From Clostridiales bacterium 1_7_47FAA (GTDB lineage: Bacteria > Bacillota > Clostridia > Lachnospirales > Lachnospiraceae): a stretch of DNA of 64,000 bases. The position numbers and the translations under genes were made by a program. The notes under the pieces are model-generated. The model had not been told where the DNA came from. It saw only the letters and a list, made by a program, of their open reading frames with translations, and did not search any database. The DNA is taken from assembly GCA_000155435.1 (NCBI GenBank), contig DS990261.1:1139366-1203365 (forward strand), in the 5' to 3' direction. The stretch's first letter is position 1. Every line of letters begins with the position of its first letter. This document shows positions 12,114 through 19,120 of the stretch, in pieces.

Positions 12114-13184
12114 ATGAAGAAAAGAATGTTAGCAGTAGCACTTTCAGTGGTAATGGCAGTAGGCCTGTCAGCATGCACATCAGGCGGGAATGCCACCACG
12201 GCTGCCCCGGAGGCCAAGACGGAGGCGGCAAAAACAGAGGAAGCCAAGACAGAGGAGGCCAAGACGGAAGCGGAGGCCAAGGAAGCCGCGGCAGGTGTCA
12301 GCGATAAGAAGTATGCGGTCATCTTAAAGACCCAGGCCACCGACTTCTGGGTAAAGATGTGGAAGGGCGTGGAGGCGGAAACCGCTGTAAAGGGCGTGAA
12401 GGTGGATCTGTATTCCGCCCAGAGCGAGGATGACCTGGAGGGACAGCTTACCATCCTGGAGAGCTGTATCCAGCAGGGATATGACGGAATCGCCATTGCC
12501 CCCCTCTCAGGCGTGAACGTGCTGCCTGGTATCGGGGAAGCGACGGCAAAGGGCATCACCATCGTGGATGTGGATGAGAAGTTTGACGAGACAGAGCTGG
12601 CAAACCAGGGCGGCGCATGCGTGGCATTCGTTGCAACGGATAATGTGGCGGTAGGAGCCAAGGGCGCACAGTACATTGTTGATACGGCAGGCGAGGGCGC
12701 AAAGGTGGCTATCATCGAGGGTAAGTCAGGCAACCAGTCTTCCGAGGACAGGACCCAGGGGGCAAAGCAGGCATTTACAGATGGCAAGATGGATATCATC
12801 AGCAGCCAGGCGGCTGACTGGGACCGCCAGAAGGCCATGGATATCGCCTCCACCCTGATTCAGCAGAACCCTGACTTAAAAGGCATCTACTGCTGTAACG
12901 ACGGCATGGCACTTGGCGCTGTACAGGCTGTCATCAATGCCAACAAGCTTGGGGAAATCATGATTGTGGGTACGGACGGCGATGCGGAAGCAGTGTCCTC
13001 CATTGCCAACAATGAGCTCAGCGCCACGGTTGCACAGGACCCGGCTCAGATTGGCGCAACCAGCCTGGATCTTCTGATTGAGGCGGTTGAAAGCGGTAAG
13101 AAGGGTGAGGTTGGGACATTCCCGGAAAAGACACCGGTGGAGTCTGTTCTGGTTACTGCTGAAAATGCAGCTGATTTCCAATAA
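12114..13184 (+). CDS. alsB: Allose-type sugar-binding lipoprotein (AlsB-like)
   Basis: Extracellular binding protein that delivers sugar to AlsAC. The 356 residues begin with a lipoprotein signal ending VGLSAC (lipidated Cys21). A low-complexity Ala/Lys/Glu/Thr linker follows (about residues 32-60, repeated AKTEEAKTEE units), then a two-lobed binding domain. YAVILKTQATDFWVKMWKG, TDNVAVGAKGAQ and QAADWDRQKAMD track E. coli AlsB closely. The ATG at 12114 follows aaaggagagg. A stable hairpin just after the stop may protect the mRNA and raise expression of this gene relative to rpiB. Confidence 0.9.
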   Translation: MKKRMLAVALSVVMAVGLSACTSGGNATTAAPEAKTEAAKTEEAKTEEAKTEAEAKEAAAGVSDKKYAVILKTQATDFWVKMWKGVEAETAVKGVKVDLYSAQSEDDLEGQLTILESCIQQGYDGIAIAPLSGVNVLPGIGEATAKGITIVDVDEKFDETELANQGGACVAFVATDNVAVGAKGAQYIVDTAGEGAKVAIIEGKSGNQSSEDRTQGAKQAFTDGKMDIISSQAADWDRQKAMDIASTLIQQNPDLKGIYCCNDGMALGAVQAVINANKLGEIMIVGTDGDAEAVSSIANNELSATVAQDPAQIGATSLDLLIEAVESGKKGEVGTFPEKTPVESVLVTAENAADFQ

Positions 13185-13197
13185 TGATGTGAGACTG

Positions 13198-13227
13198 GCA
13201 GGGCTGCAGTGGTAACTGCGGCCCTGC
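13198..13227 (+). promoter_or_regulatory. Intercistronic hairpin alsB-rpiB
   Basis: A 12-bp stem (13198-13209 with 13216-13227, one G-T pair) with a 6-base loop and no T-run. Its position behind a binding-protein gene is typical of an mRNA-stabilising or partial-termination structure (inference). Confidence 0.6.
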
Positions 13228-13269
13228 GCGTATGTACGGACCGAATGGACAGAGGATAGGAGACAGGAT

Positions 13270-13734
13270 ATGAGAGTTGGATTTGGTAATGACCATGTTG
13301 CAATTGAACTTAAAAACATATTGATGGGACATCTTAGGGAAAAGGGATATGAATGCATTGATTTCGGCCCCACGGACCCGGCGGACAAGGTGAACTATCC
13401 GGAGCCCGGACGCCTGGTGGCGGAAGCGCTCATGCGGGGGGAGATAGACAAGGGAGTATTGATCTGCGGTACGGGAATCGGTATTTCCCTGGCAGCCAAC
13501 AAGGTGCCCGGCATCCGCGCGGCCGTGTGCTCCGAGCCTTATTCCGCAAAGCTTACGGTGGAGCACAACAACGCCAATATCATAGCCATGGGCGCAAGGG
13601 TGGTTGGACCTGAACTGGCTAAGATGATTGTGGACGAATTCTTTGGCGCTGAATTTGAAGGCGGAAGACATGCGGTGCGCGTGGACATGATATCTGAAAT
13701 CGAAGCGAAATATGGGGCGAAGTGGCATGAATAG
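13270..13734 (+). CDS. rpiB: RpiB-type sugar-phosphate isomerase (allose-6-P / ribose-5-P)
   Basis: 154-residue aldose-ketose isomerase of the RpiB/LacA family. The active-site Cys is in VLICGTGIGIS, the phosphate and substrate motif is CSEPYSAKLTVEHNNAN, and MGARVVGPELA follows. In this operon it would isomerise allose-6-phosphate to allulose-6-phosphate for AlsE, an activity known for E. coli RpiB, where the gene also neighbours the als genes. It may also use ribose-5-phosphate. The ATG at 13270 follows taggagacagg. The stop overlaps the start of the next gene by 8 bases. Confidence 0.9.
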   Translation: MRVGFGNDHVAIELKNILMGHLREKGYECIDFGPTDPADKVNYPEPGRLVAEALMRGEIDKGVLICGTGIGISLAANKVPGIRAAVCSEPYSAKLTVEHNNANIIAMGARVVGPELAKMIVDEFFGAEFEGGRHAVRVDMISEIEAKYGAKWHE

Positions 13735-14671
13735 GCTGGTGGGCGTTGAAATCGGCGGCACAAAGCAGCAGATTGCGGTAGGCACGGCCCAGGGGGAAAT
13801 CCTGGACAGGCGGACGGTCAGGCTGGGGGATAAGACCAGCGCCGGGGATATCCTTATGTGGCTGAAGGACAATATCCTGGAAATCCAGGAGCGGTGGGAA
13901 ATCGGCGGAATCGGCGTGGGGTTCGGCGGCCCGCTGGAGTTTAAGACGGGCCGGGTCCTGTGTTCCCTTCAGGTGCCGGGCTGGATGGATTTCAGGCTGA
14001 AGGAGTGGTTTGAGGAACAGTTCGGGGTGCCTGCCGTCATTGTCAATGACACGGTCCTGGGCGGGATTGGGGAGCTGGTTCTTGGCAATGGCGCAGGGAG
14101 CAGCCGCTTTTTCTATACCAACATAGGCACCGGGATTGGAGGCGGCCTGTATCTGGACGGCAGATACTATGACGGCTGCGGATACGGTGCCTGTTATCTG
14201 GGCAATACATGGGTTCCTGACTGGAGGGACAGCAGGCCGGGGGCAATGACAAGGCTGGAGCTTATCTGCTCCGGGAAAAGCATTGAGAAGCGGCTGAACA
14301 CGCCGGGATATGTGGCAGGGGAATCCTGCCTGGAACCAGGGAACGGGTGGGTGTCCTGCGCGGACCTGGCAGAGGGGGCAGGGGCAGGGGATTTGTTCTG
14401 CTGCCAGGAACTGGACCGGATTGCACGGACGTTTTCCCTGGGGCTGGCCAATGTGCTGGCAATTGCCGCGCCTGACCGGATTGTTGTGGGCGGAGGCGTG
14501 GCCAAGATGGGGGACCTCCTGTTTTCACGCATCCGCAGGTATACAAAGGAGTATGCCTTTGTGGCCGATGCCGGACATTATGGGATTGTGGAAAGCAGGC
14601 TCATGGATGATGCCGTTCTGGCCGGGGGCCTCCTGACGGCAGGGAATCCCGGGCTGGCGCAGTGGGGATGA
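13727..14671 (+). CDS. Atypical ROK-family protein lacking the zinc motif
   Basis: 314 residues in the ROK sugar-kinase fold: N-terminal GVEIGGTKQQ, catalytic-region VNDTVLGG (Asp108), YTNIGTGIGGGLYLDG and C-terminal IVVGGGVAKMG. The expected CxCGxxGC zinc-binding loop is absent. In its place residues 156-181 read YLGNTWVPDWRDSRPGAMTR and then ELIC. It therefore differs from AlsK earlier in the operon and could be a kinase for another sugar, a divergent glucokinase-type enzyme, or a sensor. The start at 13727 overlaps the rpiB stop (translational coupling); an ATG at 13712 is the alternative. The family is clear, the substrate is not. Confidence 0.8.
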   Translation: MNRLVGVEIGGTKQQIAVGTAQGEILDRRTVRLGDKTSAGDILMWLKDNILEIQERWEIGGIGVGFGGPLEFKTGRVLCSLQVPGWMDFRLKEWFEEQFGVPAVIVNDTVLGGIGELVLGNGAGSSRFFYTNIGTGIGGGLYLDGRYYDGCGYGACYLGNTWVPDWRDSRPGAMTRLELICSGKSIEKRLNTPGYVAGESCLEPGNGWVSCADLAEGAGAGDLFCCQELDRIARTFSLGLANVLAIAAPDRIVVGGGVAKMGDLLFSRIRRYTKEYAFVADAGHYGIVESRLMDDAVLAGGLLTAGNPGLAQWG

Positions 14672-14686
14672 AACCGGAAGCGCTGT

Positions 14687-14714
14687 ATGCGCCGCACATC
14701 ATGCTGCGGCGCAT
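14687..14714 (+). terminator. Strong hairpin closing the als operon
   Basis: A perfect 10-bp stem ATGCGCCGCA / TGCGGCGCAT with an 8-base loop lies 16 bases after the ROK stop. No T-run follows, so it may be a processing or transcription-end structure. I see nothing else in 14715-14940 beyond AT-rich sequence. Confidence 0.55.
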
Positions 14715-14945
14715 GTGCCTGCATATAGTCTATATCAAGACTCTATTCAACGCAGGCCATTTATGTTAATATATGTTCACTGAAGGGGCTGCCCTTATCA
14801 ATTAAATCTGGATATCTGTCTGCATTGTTTTTCTTATTTCTGTTTATCATTCCTACATATCATTCCACATTTCATGTTTTATGGAGTATCATCATCAAGC
14901 GTCATTCCATGTCATCATATCTGCCTATCTGTAAGGAGGAATATC

Positions 14946-15830
14946 GTGAACCATCCTGCCGCGTACCTGCCTGATCCGTATCTCAAAACCCTGGCGGACA
15001 GCGATTGCCCGCTGGACATTTCCCTGACCAATGATTTTGCCTTCAAGAAAACATTCCGTAACAAAAAAGCACTTACCGGACTGTTAAGCTGTCTTCTGGA
15101 TATCCCAGCCGGACAGATTACGGATATTGGGTTTCCCGACACGTTCCTTCACGGGGACTATGTGGAGGACCATGAGGGAATCCTGGATATCCGGCTGGTC
15201 CTGAATCATCGGAAGCATATTAATATAGAAATCCAGATGCATACCTATCCGTTCTGGGAAGAGCGCTCCCTGTTTTACCTGGCAAAGATGTATACGGAAG
15301 ATTTTTGTAAGGGCGAGGATTACTCATCCCTTAAGGAATGCATACATATCAGCATACTAGGTTTTGATTTAAAACAGGAGGGGAGGCTTTTCAGCGTAAT
15401 CCGGCTCATGGACGACAGGAACTGCCGTGTTTACAGTAGTAAACTGAGCCTTCGTGTGCTATACTTAAAGCAGATAGAAAATGCCACTGAGGAAGAAAAG
15501 CAGACAGATGTCTACAAGTGGGCCAGGTTGATATCGGTCCGCGGCTGGGAGGAGTTGAAGCGGATGGCAGGGAGTGATGAATATATGAACGCGGCTGTGG
15601 AGGAGATGGAGAGGATTAACGCCGATAAGGAGTTAAGGTACTGGTATCTGATGCGGGAGAAGGCGGCCAGTGATGAGACTACGATACGGAACTATTATAT
15701 TCAAAAAGGAGAACAGAGGGTAAACCGGCTGATACAGATCCTGCTTGAAAACTGCCGTTCCGATGATATAGGCAGAATGATTCATGATAAAGGACTTCAG
15801 GAAAAATTATTTGATGAATTCGGTTTATGA
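14946..15830 (+). CDS. Rpn-family recombination-promoting nuclease / putative transposase
   Basis: 294 residues of the PD-(D/E)XK nuclease 'transposase' family (Rpn). Recognisable parts are DISLTNDFAFKKTFRNKKAL near the N-terminus, the nuclease core ILDIRLVLNHRKHINIEIQM (Asp... Glu-x-Gln) near residue 85, and RSLFYLAKMYTEDF. Rpn proteins are DNA endonucleases known from RecA-independent recombination; many copies occur in gut Clostridia. The GTG start at 14946 is chosen because taaggaggaat lies directly upstream. It is a single gene with its own terminator. No inverted repeats flank it, so it does not look like a classical insertion sequence. Confidence 0.75.
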   Translation: MNHPAAYLPDPYLKTLADSDCPLDISLTNDFAFKKTFRNKKALTGLLSCLLDIPAGQITDIGFPDTFLHGDYVEDHEGILDIRLVLNHRKHINIEIQMHTYPFWEERSLFYLAKMYTEDFCKGEDYSSLKECIHISILGFDLKQEGRLFSVIRLMDDRNCRVYSSKLSLRVLYLKQIENATEEEKQTDVYKWARLISVRGWEELKRMAGSDEYMNAAVEEMERINADKELRYWYLMREKAASDETTIRNYYIQKGEQRVNRLIQILLENCRSDDIGRMIHDKGLQEKLFDEFGL

Positions 15831-15848
15831 CAATAACAGACCCCAAGA

Positions 15849-15887
15849 CAGCTTTTCATGAAAAGGCTCATGAGGAGCTGTTTTTTT
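15849..15887 (+). terminator. Terminator after the Rpn gene
   Basis: Stem CAGCTTTTCATGA with TCATGAGGAGCTG around a short loop, followed by TTTTTTT. Canonical rho-independent layout. Confidence 0.85.
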
Positions 15888-15989
15888 GATAAATGCCACA
15901 TCAGGTTTTATTTGACGGAAATAGGCAAAAACTGTATAATTGAGTAAGAATTTGGAAAACTGCGGTTGGCTGCGGTGCGGGAGAGGGCT

Positions 15990-16481
15990 ATGGTTGCATT
16001 AAAAGTAGAAGATGTCAGGTCATTTACATCCAAGCTGTTTGTAAAAGAGGACTTTGACCGGTTTCTTGTAAAGGAAATCAACATTATCACTTATAACAGT
16101 TTTACGATTGACGGTCATGTCAGACAGGGATATTATACCCAGGAGGAGCTGGAGGAGAACCGGATTGAGGATTTTTCTTCCTGGAAAATGTTAAAGCCTC
16201 TCTGCTTTTCCCTGATTAAAGGAAAAAAACTTCCCGGAAGCTTCCATATCGTGTTATCCCTTGCCCCACGGGATGTGGAAAAGTTTGCATCCTCCCTGGG
16301 CACGGGAATAGATGGCAGCCAGATTCAGGGATTGTATCTGAATATCCGTTACGAAGACGGAGCATTATATTGTATAACGGGAACTTTGCTGAACTTTTTT
16401 ACCCTGGACAAGACACTGGAAACAGAGTGGGATAATGCGGTAAAGGCCTTTATGCGTTCCCATGAGATAGTGTGCACTTGA
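15990..16481 (+). CDS. DUF5721-family protein
   Basis: 163-residue cytoplasmic protein without signal or membrane segments. Its sequence ([55 protein letters not shown]) matches what I recall of DUF5721, a Lachnospiraceae family of unknown function often found beside an rpoD-type gene. It starts at ATG 15990 behind gagagg and ends 37 bases before the sigma-factor gene, so the two are likely co-transcribed. The association hints at a transcription-related or housekeeping role, but no function can be assigned. Confidence 0.7.
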   Translation: MVALKVEDVRSFTSKLFVKEDFDRFLVKEINIITYNSFTIDGHVRQGYYTQEELEENRIEDFSSWKMLKPLCFSLIKGKKLPGSFHIVLSLAPRDVEKFASSLGTGIDGSQIQGLYLNIRYEDGALYCITGTLLNFFTLDKTLETEWDNAVKAFMRSHEIVCT

Positions 16482-16518
16482 GGTAAGGCAGGTCCCATAT
16501 GAGGGGGGAGGGCAACGT

Positions 16519-17748
16519 ATGGATAAAATGGAATTGTCTCGTAAGCTGGAACAGCTGGCTGCATTGGCCGCATCCAGGGAAAACCGCCTGGAGATGACGG
16601 AGGTGCTGGATGCATTTAAGGAACTTCAGGTGACGCCGGAGGAGATGGAGGACGTTTACCGCAAGCTGGAACGGAAAGGCGTCCAAATCCAGGTGCCGGA
16701 GGAGGGGGAGGAAACCCTGCCTGACAGCGACCTGATCCTGGAGGATGACCTGGCCCTGGAGGACGGGGGGATGGTCAAGGAGGACTTCCGCTGGAAGTTC
16801 AGGGACAGTGATTCGGATGATTTGGATGAGGGCGGTTTAGGGGGCCTTGGAGGCAGTGAGGAAAGCGGGGAGGAGGAACTGGATGAATACCGGTCAGAGC
16901 GGATCCTGGACGGGGTTTCCACCGCTGACCCGATTCGGGAATATCTGAAGGAAATCGGATCCATTTCCCTTCTGACCCCGGAAGAAGAGACGGACCTGGC
17001 AAGGCGCAAGTCCGAGGGGGACGCAGAGGCGGGACGGCAGCTGGTAGAGGCCAACCTGCGTCTGGTGGTGAGCATTGCAAAGCGGTATACGGGACGTGGA
17101 ATGGGCTTTTTAGATCTGGTCCAGGAGGGCAACCTGGGACTTATGAAGGCAGTGGAGAAGTTTGATTATTCCAAGGGATACCGTCTCAGCACCTACGCAA
17201 CCTGGTGGGTGAAACAGTCCATTACCAGGTCCCTGGCAGACCAGTCCAGGACCATACGGCTTCCGGTCCATATGGTTGAGGCGGTGAATAAAATCCGGAG
17301 GGCCCAGCGCAGTCTCTCCGTAAGGCTGGGACGGGAACCATCCACGGAGGAAATCGCAGAAGAAGTAGGAATGCCGGAAAAGCGGGTTACGGAGCTGATA
17401 CAGGCATCCGGGGACACGGTATCCCTGGAGACTCCGGTGGGAGATGAGGAGGGCTCCAACCTGGGGGATTTTGTGGCGGATGATGCCAATGCCTCCACGG
17501 AAGACAAGGCGGAGAGCTTCCTGCTTCGGGAAGAGATTGACGCCATGCTGCAGGGGCTTAATCCAAGGGAACGGGAGGTCATCATCCTGCGGTTCGGACT
17601 GGAGACAGGCCATCCCCTTACGCTGGAGGAGGTGGGCCGGCGCTTTAACGTGACCAGGGAGAGGATCCGCCAGATAGAGACAGCGGCCTTAAGGAAGCTG
17701 CGCAACCCGTCCAAGAGCAGGAAAATCAGGGATTTCCTGCCGGGATGA
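16519..17748 (+). CDS. rpoD: RNA polymerase sigma factor, RpoD/SigA group
   Basis: Directs RNA polymerase to promoters. The 409-residue protein has a short region 1.1-like N-terminus, then a very acidic Gly/Ser/Glu-rich linker at about residues 58-122. Region 1.2 ([12 protein letters not shown]) follows, then region 2 ([38 protein letters not shown]), region 3, and region 4 with [17 protein letters not shown]. It is complete. The primary rpoD usually lies behind dnaG, which is absent here. With the extended acidic linker, this may be a second group 1/2 sigma factor rather than the main one (inference). The ATG at 16519 follows gaggggggagg. Confidence 0.85.
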   Translation: MDKMELSRKLEQLAALAASRENRLEMTEVLDAFKELQVTPEEMEDVYRKLERKGVQIQVPEEGEETLPDSDLILEDDLALEDGGMVKEDFRWKFRDSDSDDLDEGGLGGLGGSEESGEEELDEYRSERILDGVSTADPIREYLKEIGSISLLTPEEETDLARRKSEGDAEAGRQLVEANLRLVVSIAKRYTGRGMGFLDLVQEGNLGLMKAVEKFDYSKGYRLSTYATWWVKQSITRSLADQSRTIRLPVHMVEAVNKIRRAQRSLSVRLGREPSTEEIAEEVGMPEKRVTELIQASGDTVSLETPVGDEEGSNLGDFVADDANASTEDKAESFLLREEIDAMLQGLNPREREVIILRFGLETGHPLTLEEVGRRFNVTRERIRQIETAALRKLRNPSKSRKIRDFLPG

Positions 17749-17879
17749 CAGGGGAAAAGGTGTAAAATTGAGCTTTGATATGATGATTGAAAACTAAATA
17801 TTTGGACATCTAGACCAATTGTCCTCTGTCCTGGCCCAACTATATAAAGATTTGGTAGACATCAATACATGAAAACCTG

Positions 17880-17908
17880 TTGTTTATCATTTTTTATAAG
17901 AGTATAAT
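17880..17908 (+). promoter_or_regulatory. Promoter of the secreted esterase gene
   Basis: TTGTTT (17880-17885) and a perfect TATAAT (17903-17908) with 17-bp spacing, in AT-rich DNA 51 bases before the ATG. Confidence 0.55.
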
Positions 17909-17958
17909 TATTTGTAGGGTTTTTGTATTGAAAATTTATAAAAGATGGAGGGATAAGA

Positions 17959-18747
17959 ATGAAAAGGCAATTCAAAATTGCTGTGATATCATTAGCCATA
18001 ACTATGCTGATGGGATTTACAGCGTATGCAGAGGGAGATGCACCAAATGGATTACAGTCTGCCACAAAGGCCAGTATATCAAAAGAAGGGACTAAAACGA
18101 GTCAAGAAACTAATTTCAAATACCTGTTCTTTACACCTGAAAATGCTACAGAAAATATGCCATTGATTGTTTATCTTCATGGGGCGGGTACTCGTGGCAC
18201 AGACCTTAATGAACTTCTGAAAAAGGATGTGTTTGCCCAATATCTATCCAATGCAGGAAAGAGTAATGTGCCAGCCTATGTATTAATGCCTCAATGTGAC
18301 GGGACACAATGGGAAAAGTACAACACGTCTATTTTAGAGCTGATTGAATCTACAGTCATGGAATATAAAATAGATAGGAATCGGATTAGTCTTATGGGGC
18401 TGAGTATGGGGGGAGATTATGTAATCCAAATTGTTTCTGAACATCCGGATCTTTTTTCATGTATCATGCCAATTGTTCCCTTTAGCCCTGCAAATCCATA
18501 TGCAAAATTCGAAGATAGTCAGGTAAACACGCTGAAAAACATACCAATCATGTTTGTCTATGGAAGTCTTGACAGTGGAAAGTCAACATCAGATACTGTT
18601 ATACAGAAAATTAATGATGCTGGTGGTAAAGTGGAAATCGTTGAGGTGCCTGAAGCGGATCACAAGGTGATTAGTGAGACATTATTCCAAAATGGTAAAA
18701 GCGATCCATACAGTCTTGTTAATTGGCTGTTATCGAAAAGTAAATAG
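17959..18747 (+). CDS. Secreted alpha/beta-hydrolase (esterase-like)
   Basis: 262 residues with an N-terminal signal peptide (cleavage probably after AYA, near residue 24), so exported. The alpha/beta-hydrolase fold shows oxyanion motif HGAG (75-78), nucleophile elbow GLSMGG (Ser149), acid Asp205 in YGSLDS and base His235 in EADHKV. It resembles PHB-depolymerase or phospholipase/carboxylesterase-type putative esterases; the substrate is unknown. Codon use and GC are clearly lower than in the flanking genes, and an integrase remnant follows directly, so horizontal acquisition is likely. The ATG at 17959 follows gatggagg. Confidence 0.75.
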   Translation: MKRQFKIAVISLAITMLMGFTAYAEGDAPNGLQSATKASISKEGTKTSQETNFKYLFFTPENATENMPLIVYLHGAGTRGTDLNELLKKDVFAQYLSNAGKSNVPAYVLMPQCDGTQWEKYNTSILELIESTVMEYKIDRNRISLMGLSMGGDYVIQIVSEHPDLFSCIMPIVPFSPANPYAKFEDSQVNTLKNIPIMFVYGSLDSGKSTSDTVIQKINDAGGKVEIVEVPEADHKVISETLFQNGKSDPYSLVNWLLSKSK

Positions 18748-18762
18748 TTGATAGAAATATAA

Positions 18763-18984
18763 ATGAGCGAGCTTACACCTCTTTCTCCTGCTAATGTGAA
18801 TTCTATATTGGTCAATATTGTCAATGCATATAATAAGGCGGAAAGAACAAATGCGGAAAAAGAAAAGAGGGATGCTTGCTTGTTATCCCACATTTCTTCC
18901 CATATACTGAGGCATATCGCTTGTACACGTATTTACTATACCGAAAAATGTAGGAAATACAAAGGAATTTCGATAAGAAAGTAA
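18763..18984 (+). pseudogene. Tyrosine recombinase (integrase) fragment
   Basis: A 73-codon frame whose first 55 or so residues match the C-terminal half of Tn916/phage-type tyrosine integrases: PLSPANVNSILVNIVNAYNK, then HISSHILRHIACTRI, corresponding to the catalytic H-x-L-R-H box. The usual LRHT reads LRHI. The continuation with the GH and Tyr motifs is missing; unrelated residues follow until the stop. Both the N-terminal domain and the catalytic tyrosine are absent, so it is a dead remnant. It marks the former edge of an integrated element that probably brought the AT-rich esterase gene. Confidence 0.75.
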
Positions 18985-18989
18985 AGTTA

Positions 18990-19016
18990 TTAGCACTCAA
19001 TAAAAATGAGTGCTAA
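18990..19016. promoter_or_regulatory. CIRCE operator (HrcA site) upstream of htpG
   Basis: TTAGCACTC, nine bases, GAGTGCTAA: an exact match to the CIRCE inverted repeat bound by the HrcA heat-shock repressor. It ends 7 bases before the -35 box of htpG. Confidence 0.95.
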
Positions 19017-19023
19017 TTTTTTA

Positions 19024-19052
19024 TTGACATTTTCCCCTGCAGGTACTAAAAT
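19024..19052 (+). promoter_or_regulatory. htpG promoter
   Basis: TTGACA (19024-19029) and TAAAAT (19047-19052) with 17-bp spacing, directly downstream of CIRCE. Confidence 0.8.
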
Positions 19053-19120
19053 GTAGTTTGTGAGTAAACATGTAAATTTAAGAAGAAACACAATGATAGA
19101 AAGAAAGAGGCGGATACGAG

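Noticed and set aside
11288-12853. 521-codon open frame on the minus strand across alsK and alsB
   Set aside because: It is antisense to two well-recognised genes and has low-complexity composition created by the GC-rich codons and the EAKT linker opposite.
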